A stretch of DNA of 64,000 bases from Promethearchaeota archaeon Loki_b32 (GCA_005223125.1 NJBH01000004.1:36995-100994), one strand, 5' to 3'; shown: positions 1-10,717, numbered from the stretch's first letter. The notes: generated from the sequence alone by a model not told the origin. Made by a program: numbers and translations.

Positions 1-2
1 AC

Positions 3-590
3 TGTAAAGAGAGTTTCAGAAAGCAAGTAGACTATCAAAAGAAGCAAGGTCTTTTTACAATATTAATAAAAAACCATTCTGATAACTCAGATTGTCCTCC
101 TTTTATTGCTTTTATAGATAATAATGGAAAACACAGAGGCTCTCAGAAGATAGATGACGTTGAAACTGAAGAAGAAATCTCTATTAATGACCAACTTCTT
201 GAAGCTGCTCGAAACCGGATAAATGAATTAAAGGATGATATCCGATTTTATCATTTGAAGGTACCTCGGAGAGGAGGAAGAGGATTTGAGCATAAAGTTG
301 CTAGTGTTTCGGATAGATCCTTTATGAGCTCTAAATTTTATCAATCTTTAATTGATTTTTTAACGGTTTATGAAGAAGATAATACATTTGGGGCAATTTC
401 GATTGAAAGCGATACAATTTTTGAAGGAGGACTATTAGTTTATGGTAAATATCTTGGAATGATATATACTATGTTCTGGAAAGAACAAAAATCTCTATTT
501 AGTAAATCTTTAGATGACTTGAAAGCAGAAGCTAACCTTACAGTAGAAAAGCTTATAGAATTATATGATATTATGGATTTGTTCTTTTAA
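3..590 (+). CDS. Hypothetical protein, 5' truncated by window edge
   Basis: The frame of the listed 255..590 ORF is open back to position 3 (CKESFRKQVDYQKKQGLFTILIKNHSDN...), so the gene starts outside the window. Confidence 0.6.
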   Translation, partial: CKESFRKQVDYQKKQGLFTILIKNHSDNSDCPPFIAFIDNNGKHRGSQKIDDVETEEEISINDQLLEAARNRINELKDDIRFYHLKVPRRGGRGFEHKVASVSDRSFMSSKFYQSLIDFLTVYEEDNTFGAISIESDTIFEGGLLVYGKYLGMIYTMFWKEQKSLFSKSLDDLKAEANLTVEKLIELYDIMDLFF

Positions 591-773
591 CAAGTCGCTT
601 TATAAGAAACAACTTCGCATCATTTCTTGGATAATTTCATTATATTACAATCTAGACCTTGAAAATATCTCATTTACTAAAAAAAAAAAAATTTAAATAA
701 TCCTATTTTATTGTATCATTTGTAATTTTTCTATTAAGTAAAATTAAATACTAAATGAAAAAAAAAAATTATT

Positions 774-1949
774 TTAATCTGCTTGACCTAAAATACTAAC
801 GCTGCAAACGCAAAATGCTCCACCAAGATTATGAGCTAATCCTATTTTAGCATCAGGTACTTGTCTTCCTTCAGCTCTTCCTTGAAGTTGTTTTGTTACT
901 TCTTGCAACATTCTACATCCGGTAGCACCGATTGGATGTCCAAAGGCTTTTAGGCCTCCAGAGGGATTAACCGCAATTTCACCATCCCAATTAAATGTAC
1001 CATTCTTTAATTCTTCAGCTGCCATTCCACTATCGCAAAACTTTAAATCTTGACAGTTTAAGAGTTCAGTAATTGTAAAACAATCGTGAACTTCGGCACA
1101 ATCGATCTGTTTTCTAGGATCTATAATCCCTGCTTCCTTATAGGCCATTTCTCCTGCTTTTAGTGTTGCTGGAAAGCTTGTGAATGTATGGGATGGTTGA
1201 TACCAAGGAGTATTTGTTTGACAAGATATAGCATTCGCTTTTACAACTATGTAATCGTCTGAATGTGCATAACTTGGAGCATCTTCTACTCTTGTTAAAA
1301 TCAGTGCTGCAGCACCATCACTCATAGCACAGCAATCACTACGCCCCAAAGGGTCCGCAATCATAATATCCCTCATTACTTTCTCAATTGTAGTTGGTCT
1401 TCGAAAATGTGCTTTCGGATGATGAGATCCGTTATCGTGGTTTTTAACAGCAACTCGAGCTAAATCTTCCTTACTCCAACCCCATTCATGAAAAGATCTT
1501 GTTGCTGCCATGCTAAACATTGCAGGGGCAGAAGGTATAGGTAATGTTGGATGACCAAATAAATCAAAACCGGGTAATCCACTAGATGACTCATCCATTA
1601 ATTTTTCCACACCACAAGCGAGAACAACATCATAGGCACCACTAGCTAGAGCGAAACAGGCATTTCTGAAAGCATCCATCCCCGAAGCACAATAATTTTC
1701 TGTTCTAGTAATTGGTTTGCCATCTAATCTTAAAGTATCTTCTACTGTAGCTCCTGAAAGTCCTGTAAAGAAATAAAATATTCCAACCCAAACTGCGTCT
1801 ATCTCATCCTTAGTTATCCCCGCGTCTTTATTAGCGCCTTGAACCGCTTCGAAGAGTAAATCATATTGATTTTTGTCCCATAGTTCACCAAATTTTGTTG
1901 CATCGCAACCTATTATAGCAATTTTATCTGCAATTCCTTTTCTAACCAT
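774..1949 (-). CDS. Thiolase family protein (acetyl-CoA acetyltransferase / SCP-x type)
   Basis: NYCASGMDAFRNA nucleophile motif, NPSGGLKAFGHPIGATG C-terminal motif. Confidence 0.93.
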   Translation of the reverse strand: MVRKGIADKIAIIGCDATKFGELWDKNQYDLLFEAVQGANKDAGITKDEIDAVWVGIFYFFTGLSGATVEDTLRLDGKPITRTENYCASGMDAFRNACFALASGAYDVVLACGVEKLMDESSSGLPGFDLFGHPTLPIPSAPAMFSMAATRSFHEWGWSKEDLARVAVKNHDNGSHHPKAHFRRPTTIEKVMRDIMIADPLGRSDCCAMSDGAAALILTRVEDAPSYAHSDDYIVVKANAISCQTNTPWYQPSHTFTSFPATLKAGEMAYKEAGIIDPRKQIDCAEVHDCFTITELLNCQDLKFCDSGMAAEELKNGTFNWDGEIAVNPSGGLKAFGHPIGATGCRMLQEVTKQLQGRAEGRQVPDAKIGLAHNLGGAFCVCSVSILGQAD

Positions 1950-1964
1950 TTTTTTTCACCTCGT

Positions 1965-3401
1965 TTAAGGCCTCCCTCTTACAGGTCGGCATTTCCAATA
2001 ATAATTACGAAATCCTCCACCTTCATGCATTAACCTAAAGGTTAATTCAACAGGCATATCAATTTTGACATTTTCCTCTGGTTTGTCAATTTCAGTCATA
2101 TCTAACATTATACGACCCCCACCCTCTAGATCTATTACACATCTCGGAACAGGAGTATTTAAGTAAGCTCCTCCATATAAATGATCTAAAGTGTAAGTAA
2201 AAACAGTACCTTTTAAAGCAAGTTTTACAAATTCAAATTGATTGTCTGTTCTGCAATTGTAGCAACTTTTATACATCATTGGATATTGAATAGTTCCGCA
2301 ATTTTTACATTTAATCCCATACATCTGATATAAAGATTTAGTATCACGCCAGATTGTAACAGCCGAACTCCTTCTCGAATATCTAGTTCTTTCAATAAGT
2401 TTCTTGTTTTCAATCAATGTATTATAATTTTTTATTGGTTCCATAGATTTCTGATGTTTTAATAAACCCATTCGACCTCTTGAAGCGTTTTTTAAAAGGT
2501 TTTTATCTCTTACTTGTAATAAAATCGCATCTGCACCATCGCCGTACCCTGCGAAAATTATTTTTGCTTCAGGTTTAGGTCTTCTCAGAGCAGCTATTAA
2601 AAGCAGGAATGCCATTGGAGTTCCAGTACATCCTAGTTGGAGGAATAACCCATTTTGAGCAATTCCTGGAGGAAATTTCACCATTTTCGCGACTACGCCA
2701 AGTACCCTAGGATCATGATAATGATAAGCAGCAGTAGCAATTTCTTCAGGTTTTAAATTATTTTTTTCTAAAAGCACAGTCATAGCTTTTGTTAAGCTTT
2801 GAAAATAAAATTTATTATCCATTTTATCCTGAAATGTCTTAATGAATTTATCTCCAGTTTTTTTCCAAGGACCAGTAACATTTGCCGAAACTGAATAATA
2901 ATCTTCAATTGAAATTGGTAGTAAATCTTCTTCGGCAATAAGTAAGGCAGCAGCACCGTCAGATAAACTATATTCCCAAAATGTTCCTGGTTCAGGTTCT
3001 CTAGTATCAGCAGCAATAATTAGAATACTTTTTACATCATTATTTGCTTTTATGGTTTCTACTGCTCTGCATACAGCAGTTGTTCCTGCCCTTAACGTGT
3101 CTGTGAAGTCTGTAGTTACAATATCATCCCTTAAGTCCAAGACATTAGCAATAAACGATGCTGAATTTTTCTCAGTATAAACCTGAGTGGTTGTAGCATA
3201 GAAAAGACCATCAATAGTTTTAGGGTCAATTCCATATAAACAATCCAAACCGGCCTCAACTCCCATTGTAATGCTGTCTTCGTCAGCACTAGCTAATGCC
3301 TTAGTACCAGGCATAGACGGAAAATCCCAAGCCTTAGCAACTAAATCCCTAGGTAATAAATACTTGGGTAAATAAGCTCCATATGATTTAATTCCAATCA
3401 A
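1965..3401 (-). CDS. HMG-CoA synthase-like condensing enzyme fused to C-terminal DUF35 (Zn-ribbon/OB-fold)
   Basis: N-terminal HMGCS/KAS III-like fold motifs; C-terminal CKNCGTIQYPMMYKSCYNC rubredoxin-like Zn ribbon plus OB region; adjacent to thiolase. Confidence 0.85.
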   Translation of the reverse strand: MIGIKSYGAYLPKYLLPRDLVAKAWDFPSMPGTKALASADEDSITMGVEAGLDCLYGIDPKTIDGLFYATTTQVYTEKNSASFIANVLDLRDDIVTTDFTDTLRAGTTAVCRAVETIKANNDVKSILIIAADTREPEPGTFWEYSLSDGAAALLIAEEDLLPISIEDYYSVSANVTGPWKKTGDKFIKTFQDKMDNKFYFQSLTKAMTVLLEKNNLKPEEIATAAYHYHDPRVLGVVAKMVKFPPGIAQNGLFLQLGCTGTPMAFLLLIAALRRPKPEAKIIFAGYGDGADAILLQVRDKNLLKNASRGRMGLLKHQKSMEPIKNYNTLIENKKLIERTRYSRRSSAVTIWRDTKSLYQMYGIKCKNCGTIQYPMMYKSCYNCRTDNQFEFVKLALKGTVFTYTLDHLYGGAYLNTPVPRCVIDLEGGGRIMLDMTEIDKPEENVKIDMPVELTFRLMHEGGGFRNYYWKCRPVRGRP

Positions 3402-3743
3402 TTTATTTTTCTCCCTTTTTGTTTTAAAAATTTAATTATATTCAATTGTAGTATATATTTAGAGTTTTTTATTATTTTTGAGAAAAATATTGAAAAATTT
3501 TGCGATATGTGGAATATTAGGTTTTTAGCCCGTAGTACCAGTAGAAATATTACCCATTGACCATGAAATTTCATGACCAAGTTTTTTAGGTTCGATTTAA
3601 TCATTAATTGTCTATTATCAGAATTATTTTTTATAAATTATAGTGTAAATATTTTTATTTATTCTATCTTAAATCTGTTTTACCAAAAATAATTTTATCT
3701 TAATTATTTTTTATTTCTCTAGAGAATTATTGGTGTAAATAAA

Positions 3744-4202
3744 GTGTCTGCTGAAAAAATTGAACCTTCAGGTGTAACATATGGAGATTTTTGGCCAAGA
3801 TTGATAGCTATTATTATTGATGTGATAATCATTGGTATGGTTAGCTGGCTGATTTCATTTTTAATTTTCCTACCGTACTACATATATCATCCTTTTAGAA
3901 TTGAAGAAGGGTGGTATACCTTTCCTTTCGACTGGTTAATTGGTTTTTTATACTTCTGGCTCTTAGAGACTTTAAATAAAGGTCAAACTATAGGAAAATT
4001 AGCATTAAGCCTAAGAACGGTGGATGAAAAAACTTTTGGACCAACAACAACAGGAAAATATGCTCTTAATAATCTTTTGAAAGGTGGTGCTTTTCTAATA
4101 ATAGATTTCATTATTGGAATTATTAAGAATTCAGGTGAACCTGAAAAAAGATTAAGGATTATGCAAAATGTATCTGAGACTGTGGTAATATCGACAAAGT
4201 AA
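3744..4202 (+). CDS. RDD family membrane protein
   Basis: GDFWPRLIAIIIDVIII and NKGQTIGKLALSLRTVDEK typical of RDD proteins. Confidence 0.8.
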   Translation: MSAEKIEPSGVTYGDFWPRLIAIIIDVIIIGMVSWLISFLIFLPYYIYHPFRIEEGWYTFPFDWLIGFLYFWLLETLNKGQTIGKLALSLRTVDEKTFGPTTTGKYALNNLLKGGAFLIIDFIIGIIKNSGEPEKRLRIMQNVSETVVISTK

Positions 4203-4381
4203 TAACTATCAGAAATTTAAAATAGTACTAATAGTTCAAATTTCCTTTTTTTTTTCACAAAAATAATAAAAAACTTAAAAATCCATACATAAAATTTTAA
4301 CTTCTTTATTTCTTGAGAATTATTACTAATAATCTTGTAGAGCCACGCCAGATTCATTATCTCCTTCATAAAGGTTTTAAA

Positions 4382-4606
4382 TTGATGCTTTTAGCATCAA
4401 TAATATAGTTTAATATGCTTATAGCATCAATAAATAATATCATGAATAAGAATATCTAAAAGTAAAAAATCAGTTAAAATTTAGCTTTAAAATCATGGTT
4501 TTTTTTAAATTCCTATAACCAATTTCATATTTACAAGTTTTACAAGATTATATTACAAGATTTACAAGATTTAAATAGTAATCTTGTATAAACTACAAGT
4601 TTTAAT
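4382..4606. repeat. Cluster of short hairpins and TACAAG(A/T)TT repeats upstream of tryptophanase
   Basis: TTGATGC-TTTTA-GCATCAA hairpin at 4382-4400; TACAAG at about 4532, 4541, 4554, 4563, 4593, and inverse CTTGTA at about 4583. Confidence 0.45.
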
Positions 4607-4986
4607 CATGGATGCATTATTAAAAAACCTAAAAGAATGTTTATAACCCGTGAAGTATTATCCTAATCAATTTTAGAGAAAAATTTTACCTATGAAAAAT
4701 TAAGTAAGATTCCTCTGAATATATACCTTAATTGATTTTATTATAATTTTAAATTTTTTAGAATTAATATATTTCATTAAATTAAAGTAAGAAATTTAAT
4801 AGCCTAAATTTTTAACATAAATTCTATTTGATTTCCAGTTATAATCTTCTGAGTTTTGCCTCAATTAGAAAATCTGGTTGTTTACGTCTTTTTAGGGGAA
4901 ACAAATGGGCAACTCATTACAGAAATATTTTTCTGTTGTGATATAATTATCTAATTAAATCAAATATTTTTTAAGGGAGAATAATT

Positions 4987-6363
4987 ATGAATGGACCCGT
5001 TGAACCTTTTAAGATTAAGATGGTTGAACATGTTAAAATACCTTCTGAGAAAAGAAGAAAAGAAGCAATTAGGAATGCTGGATTTAATACATTTTTACTT
5101 TATTCTGATGATGTATTTATTGATTTATTAACAGATTCTGGAACTACTGCTATGTCTGATAACCAATGGGCAGGCATGATGCTCGGAGATGAGGCATACG
5201 CAGGCAGTAAATCCTTTTATAACTTTGAAAAAGCAATACAAGATGTATTGGGGTATAAATATGTTGTACCTACTCATCAAGGACGTGGTGCTGAACATTT
5301 GATGTATGGTCATCTTACAAATCCAGGGCAAATTGTTCCAAGAAATATGTATTTCACAACCTCCAAAGCTCATGTAGAATTAGCAGGAGGAACCATGCTT
5401 GATGTTATTATTGATGACGCTCATGATCCTGAGAATGAAAATCCTTTTAAGGGGAATTTAGATTTTAAAAAGCTTCAAAATCTAATTGATAAGTATGGAC
5501 CAGAAAAAATTGCTTTTGTAAATGTAGAATTAAATGTTAATATGAGTGGTGGCCAACCAGTTTCAATGAAAAATTTACGAGAACTAAAGGAATTCTGTGA
5601 TAAATATAAATTAAAGATTATATTCGACGCCACACGCTCAAGTGAGAATGCTTACTTCATTAGAGAGCGAGAAAAAGGTTATGAAAATACACCAATAATT
5701 GACATTCTTAGAGAGATGATGAGCTATTCAGATGGGTGTATATATAGCGCGAAGAAGGATTGTTTAGTTAATATGGGTGGATTTCTAGCGACTCATAATA
5801 AAGATATATTCGAATACACTAGGGGGATGGTTGTTTTATTCGAAGGTCTACATACATATGGGGGTATGGCAGGCCGAGATATGGAAGCTGTCGCTCGAGG
5901 CTTACGAGAAGGTGCTGAATATGAGTATTTGAAGTATCGTATAAATCAAGTTCGATATTTAGGCGAGCTATTGATGAAAGCGGGTGTTTCTATAGTAAAA
6001 CCAATTGGTAGTCATGGTGTTTTTATTGATGCCTTGAAATTCTTACCTCACCTCCCACGGGATCAATGGCCAGCACAAACTCTTTCAGCTGCCATTTATG
6101 AAGATTCTGCCGTTAGGACAATGGAAAGAGGGGCAGTTTCTAAAGGCAGAGATAAGGAAACAGGTGAAAATATCTTTCCAAAATTAGAGCTTGTTAGACT
6201 TACAATTCCTCGAAGAGTGTACACTAATACTCATATGGAGTACACAGCGGAATCAATTATAAGACTTTATAAGAAGAGGGATTCAATAACAGGTTTAAAA
6301 ATGGTTTTTGAACCTAAACATTTGCGGTTTTTCCAGGCGAGATTCGAACAACTTAGTCTTTAA
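4987..6363 (+). CDS. tnaA: Tryptophanase / tyrosine phenol-lyase family (beta-eliminating lyase)
   Basis: 458 aa PLP enzyme; VPTHQGRGAEHLMYG, YSAKKDCLVNMGG and C-terminal PRRVYTNTHMEY motifs. Confidence 0.9.
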   Translation: MNGPVEPFKIKMVEHVKIPSEKRRKEAIRNAGFNTFLLYSDDVFIDLLTDSGTTAMSDNQWAGMMLGDEAYAGSKSFYNFEKAIQDVLGYKYVVPTHQGRGAEHLMYGHLTNPGQIVPRNMYFTTSKAHVELAGGTMLDVIIDDAHDPENENPFKGNLDFKKLQNLIDKYGPEKIAFVNVELNVNMSGGQPVSMKNLRELKEFCDKYKLKIIFDATRSSENAYFIREREKGYENTPIIDILREMMSYSDGCIYSAKKDCLVNMGGFLATHNKDIFEYTRGMVVLFEGLHTYGGMAGRDMEAVARGLREGAEYEYLKYRINQVRYLGELLMKAGVSIVKPIGSHGVFIDALKFLPHLPRDQWPAQTLSAAIYEDSAVRTMERGAVSKGRDKETGENIFPKLELVRLTIPRRVYTNTHMEYTAESIIRLYKKRDSITGLKMVFEPKHLRFFQARFEQLSL

Positions 6364-6873
6364 AAATTCTAAAACCTTTTTTTAAGCTTTTCGTGTATAA
6401 TATGCCATTAGGCTAGAATACATGTAATATCAAAAAGTTCTGGATAAGGGTTAATTTTCTAATGTTATACATGATTGGCTTCTGGAAAAAGAATATAAAT
6501 TATTAAAAAAAAGATTTATAAAAAAATGATTTAAAAATAAAAGAAATCATCTGAATTAAGGAGCTCATTCACATCGGTTTGGGAAAATTGAATTTATATT
6601 GGTAAATATGATACTCTTTTGGTTGAAAATGATGCATATTTCATAAAAGAAATTTAAATTTATTCCTAATTTACCAAAAAAAAAGAAATTATATTGTTAT
6701 TCAAGACAAAAAATTGGTCCAAATAAGAATCTGGATCGAAAAAGAAAATAATGCTTTCAATATATTAAGAGATATTGGAAAGGTAAAAAACTTTAATCAT
6801 TTAAGTTTTTTTTATTTTTGTTAATTATATATTCCTTTGTTGTTTTAAATATTGTTTATTATCTGTATTGCAT

Positions 6874-8064
6874 TTAGAGTTGCTGGATCGCCTTCTTGAT
6901 CCGATCGAGCCCTTCTTTTAGTATTTTACGGGGATACCCAATACTTAAACGTTGAAATCCTTCTCCATTCGCCAAGAAATCCCGCCCATCGTAAGGGATA
7001 ATATGGGCATTTTTAATGAGATGCTGAAATACTTGATTTGGAGCCAGTGGAACTTTCCGAAAATCGAGCCAAATGAGCGGAGTGCCTTCACGGAGGATTA
7101 AATCAATATTCATCTCGTGTTCTGTTAGATAATCTTGCACAAAACGAAAGTTATCATCCAAGTATTGGTTCAATAAATCTACCCATGGGGCACATTGATT
7201 ATAAGCAGCTTGCATTCCGAGAATCCCAAATATATTAGGTGCATAAATAAATTTTTTATCAAAAAAGTGGAAAAAGGGTGCCCTTATCTCTGGATTTTTA
7301 ATAAAAATATTAGAGATTTTTAGGCCAGAAGTATTAAACGTTTTGGTCATTGAACTGAGAACAATCGTTTTTAACCCTAATTCAGGAGAAATATCCGCAA
7401 TTGAGGTATAGTGATGCCCTTGCGAGATAAGATCACAATGAATCTCATCGGACACAATCATTACATTATAATTCAAGCATAAATCCCCTAGACGTTGCAA
7501 TTCCATTCGGGTCCAGACGCGTCCCACTGGGTTATGCGGATTACATAAGATAACGAGTTTGAGGGAATGCGTTTGAAACGTACGTTCAATCTGATCGAAA
7601 TCCATATGATAAGTGCCTTTTTCAAGGCGAAGAGGAACCATAATAAGTTTTCGAGCCTGATCAGTTGCAGCTTCTGCCAAAGGTCTGTAAATCGGTGGAA
7701 AAATTAAGATTTCATCTCCTGGATTCGTAAAAAATTGGATAACATTCCGTAAACTAAATATGACGCCCGTAGAATAGAGAATTTCTTCCCGCGAAAACTT
7801 GATATTATGCCGATGTTGATACCATTGAATGACTGAATCATAATAATCGGGCTTGACTAACGTATATCCATATATCCCGTGATTATTGCGTTGTTGCAGA
7901 ATATCAATAATGGGTTGGGGACATTCAAAATCCATTTCTGCATGGTTAAATGGGAGAAGATCTGCTGTACCAAATCGTTCGATCATGTAATTGGGATCCC
8001 ATTTAATGGACCACGTCCGTGTTCTGTCCAGATATTTATCAAAAAGATCCAGAGAAAAGTCCAT
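6874..8064 (-). CDS. PatB/MalY-type aminotransferase (cystathionine beta-lyase-like)
   Basis: MDFECPQPIIDIL, NPHNPVGRVWT, SDEIHCDL, SSMTKTFNTSGLK motifs. Confidence 0.9.
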   Translation of the reverse strand: MDFSLDLFDKYLDRTRTWSIKWDPNYMIERFGTADLLPFNHAEMDFECPQPIIDILQQRNNHGIYGYTLVKPDYYDSVIQWYQHRHNIKFSREEILYSTGVIFSLRNVIQFFTNPGDEILIFPPIYRPLAEAATDQARKLIMVPLRLEKGTYHMDFDQIERTFQTHSLKLVILCNPHNPVGRVWTRMELQRLGDLCLNYNVMIVSDEIHCDLISQGHHYTSIADISPELGLKTIVLSSMTKTFNTSGLKISNIFIKNPEIRAPFFHFFDKKFIYAPNIFGILGMQAAYNQCAPWVDLLNQYLDDNFRFVQDYLTEHEMNIDLILREGTPLIWLDFRKVPLAPNQVFQHLIKNAHIIPYDGRDFLANGEGFQRLSIGYPRKILKEGLDRIKKAIQQL

Positions 8065-8234
8065 GATATGAGTTATTATAGGAAAAATAGAAATTAAAAC
8101 CCATCAAATTTTTTTCGTTATAATGATTTTCTAGAATTATTTTCAATTATAACTAAAATGATTTAACTTTCGGTTCTCTTAATAGAATTAGAGTGTCATC
8201 ACTAAGATTTGAGCATAAATCGAAAATCCAACTT

Positions 8235-8335
8235 CTTCAGTTAGACTCCATGAGAAGAGAGATATTATTCCTGGTTTAAAAATGATTTTTAGGACTAAAA
8301 ATTTGCGATTTTTCCAAGTAATTTAGAAAGATAAA
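8235..8335 (+). pseudogene. Degenerate remnant of tryptophanase 3' end
   Basis: gttagactccatgagaagagagatattattcctggtttaaaaatgatttttaggactaaaaatttgcgatttttcca matches the tnaA 3' end near 6260-6340. Confidence 0.75.
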
Positions 8336-8526
8336 AAGTTGAGAATCAAATCGCTTCTATTTTATGATGAAAGGGGAACTCCAATGGCGTTTACTGATGA
8401 GAATAAACATTTCTTTACTTTATTGTTGAAAGATTGTAAATATCTATGAAAAATCTGCGTATAATCATGGGGAAAAAAATAAATCAAAAAAAAAAGGTTT
8501 TAATTTATTAAAGGAGAAGGTTCCAG

Positions 8527-8858
8527 CTTTAAAATTCTTACCTCACCTTCCACGAGACCAATGGCCAGCACAAACTCTTTCAGCTGCTATCTATGAAGAT
8601 TCTGCTGTTAGGACAATGGAAAGAGAGGCAGTTTCTAAAGGTAGAGATAAAGACACAGGTGAAAATATATTTCCCCCCTTAGAATTAGTCAGATTTACAA
8701 TACCACGTAGAGTATACACAAATACTCATATGGAATATATAGCGGAGTCCATAGTTAGACTCTACGAGAAGAGAGACACAATACCAGGTTTAAAAATGGT
8801 TTTTGAACCTAAACATTTAAGGTTTTTCCAGGCTAGATTCGAACAACTGGCTTTCTAA
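8527..8858 (+). pseudogene. Truncated duplicate of tryptophanase C-terminus
   Basis: About 110 C-terminal codons (ALKFLPHLPRDQWPAQTLSAAIYEDSAVRTMEREAVSKGRDKDTGENIF...) nearly identical to 6030-6363, no N-terminal part. Confidence 0.9.
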
Positions 8859-8862
8859 AAAA

Positions 8863-9339
8863 CTAAAACCTTTTTTCTAGAACTGTAATAATCGGTTGAA
8901 AGCCTACTTTACTAAATACATCAAGCAATTTTTTATCTGTAGTGTATGAGAGATTGATTCGTATAGAATCAGTTCCCCAAGATTCCAAAATTTGAATTGC
9001 CCTATCTGCTAAGATTTTACCCACACCCTTTCCAATAAATTCTTTTTTTGTAGCCCAATTATCTAAATAACCAATATATCTTCCAAGTGTATTTTTTACA
9101 GCTTCAATCATCCCCATGCTTACAACTTGACCCGTGGATTTTAATTCTGCGATTAATGTAATTCGTTTAAGATTTGGTTTAAATTGCCTTAATCCTGAAG
9201 ATTCTCTCCATTGTTTTTCATTAAACCCAATATCAAACATCTCATTTAATTCTTTTAAAATCTCTAAAGTGGCTTGATAATCTGAAGTACGGTAATTTCT
9301 AATAATAATACCATCTTCTTGAATTTCATCTTTTGACAT
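8863..9339 (-). CDS. GNAT family N-acetyltransferase
   Basis: IGYLDNWATKKEFIGKGVGKILADRAIQ acetyl-CoA binding motif. Confidence 0.85.
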   Translation of the reverse strand: MSKDEIQEDGIIIRNYRTSDYQATLEILKELNEMFDIGFNEKQWRESSGLRQFKPNLKRITLIAELKSTGQVVSMGMIEAVKNTLGRYIGYLDNWATKKEFIGKGVGKILADRAIQILESWGTDSIRINLSYTTDKKLLDVFSKVGFQPIITVLEKRF

Positions 9340-9353
9340 ATTTATTAACCTTT

Positions 9354-10403
9354 TTAATTAGATATTTTATTTATTAATTTTAAATCAATCCTATGTATAA
9401 GAATTTTTTCACTAATACCAATATCATCTTCTTGCTTAATAGTAACTAAATATTCATCAATATGAGGCACTATTGGTGTGACAAACAAGAGTTCCTCCTG
9501 AGGGAACCAGAAATCAACCTTTTGGCTCATTACTTCTTTTTCAAAATATTCTTTTACATGAGTTATTATGACAGACATATTTGTTAGATCTTTATCTGTA
9601 TTATTCTGAACTGTAATTTCAATTTCTTGGCTGTTTTCAATAAAATTAAGGTTTGTAATTACGAGTTGCGATAATGGTAAAATACTATCTGTTGCTTTTT
9701 TCGATGAATCAAAGAGTTCTATGTTTGTAAAGCCACCTTCTCCTTTTAAACTGCTAAGAGGAGAGAACTCAAAACCTTTAAGAGAAAAATATGATATAGC
9801 CTTCTGTGTCTTGAAAGATGGGGATTCTGCTCTTGTTTCAATAGCTTTTGAAAAATATTCTTTAATAGTTTTATCGATTAATTCCCTCATAAAAACCTTG
9901 GTTTTCATTCCTTGAGAAATACGTTCTTGAATCTTTGGTGTCTTTATCACAAAATCTGTAACAATTTCACTTTCTATAACCTTATACAATTTATCTTCGA
10001 AATTATATCGTAATTCTTCTGTTAACCTTTTAATTAACTCATCTCCGAAAATATCTATTTCAACTGGTAGAGACACAATGATAACTATTGTTTCTGGAGT
10101 TTCTGCCTTAAGTCCTGCTCTCCTTTTTTGTCTTTCTGATTTTGCGAGAAATTTTTTTCCAAAAAATGTATATCCTTTATATTCTAAATCAATATGGTCG
10201 AGTTCTTCAGTTTCTAAGAACCAAACCGGATGATAATTTATGGGGCGCATGTATCTTGTATCATTTCTAAGCCGATCATCAGGATATATTAATAGTGGCA
10301 CCTGACCACGTTTTTCATCGAAAAACATAACATATACAACACATAAAGCTTCATTAGGATTTTTTTCCACTTTTATATCAAAAATATCCGACACGGCAAC
10401 CAA
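9354..10403 (-). CDS. Hypothetical protein with C-terminal beta-sandwich (CARDB-like) domain
   Basis: C-terminal IEITVQNNTDKDLTNMSVIITHV resembles CARDB/Ig-like modules; N-terminal domain unassigned. Confidence 0.5.
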   Translation of the reverse strand: MVAVSDIFDIKVEKNPNEALCVVYVMFFDEKRGQVPLLIYPDDRLRNDTRYMRPINYHPVWFLETEELDHIDLEYKGYTFFGKKFLAKSERQKRRAGLKAETPETIVIIVSLPVEIDIFGDELIKRLTEELRYNFEDKLYKVIESEIVTDFVIKTPKIQERISQGMKTKVFMRELIDKTIKEYFSKAIETRAESPSFKTQKAISYFSLKGFEFSPLSSLKGEGGFTNIELFDSSKKATDSILPLSQLVITNLNFIENSQEIEITVQNNTDKDLTNMSVIITHVKEYFEKEVMSQKVDFWFPQEELLFVTPIVPHIDEYLVTIKQEDDIGISEKILIHRIDLKLINKISN

Positions 10404-10717
10404 TTCAAGAAAAATTCTAAGGATAATTATAATTCCTTATTCAGAAGAAAAAAATTCTTCTTATTCTAAAAATTTAACTATAAAAAAGTGTAAATCTAAT
10501 AAAAATACTTGTATTTTGCCCTTTTTTTTTGATTTAGACCGTTTGATTCTAATGCTGAGTGTTTGAGGTTTCAATGTGCTGATATTAAGAAGGTAATTCA
10601 ATCATTTCAATATTCCTTTCTATAACATAAGAAATTAGTTTTATATGTATAGAAATTTCATAAAACTTTTTTATTTCAAAACGACTTTCTTTTTTATCAA
10701 AAAATCTCAAAACTTTA

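Noticed and set aside
2792-3016. Small ORFs opposite or overlapping larger genes (also e.g. 5128-5373, 7879-8097, 22015-22224, 38316-38681, 49091-49309, 51650-52129)
   Set aside because: They lie within well-supported CDSs in other frames and show no independent domain signal.
3398-3604. 68-aa minus-strand ORF upstream of the HMGS-like gene
   Set aside because: Low-complexity AT-rich intergenic ORF with no recognisable domain.
4530-4606. CRISPR array
   Set aside because: Repeats are only 6-9 bp with irregular short spacing and no cas genes nearby.
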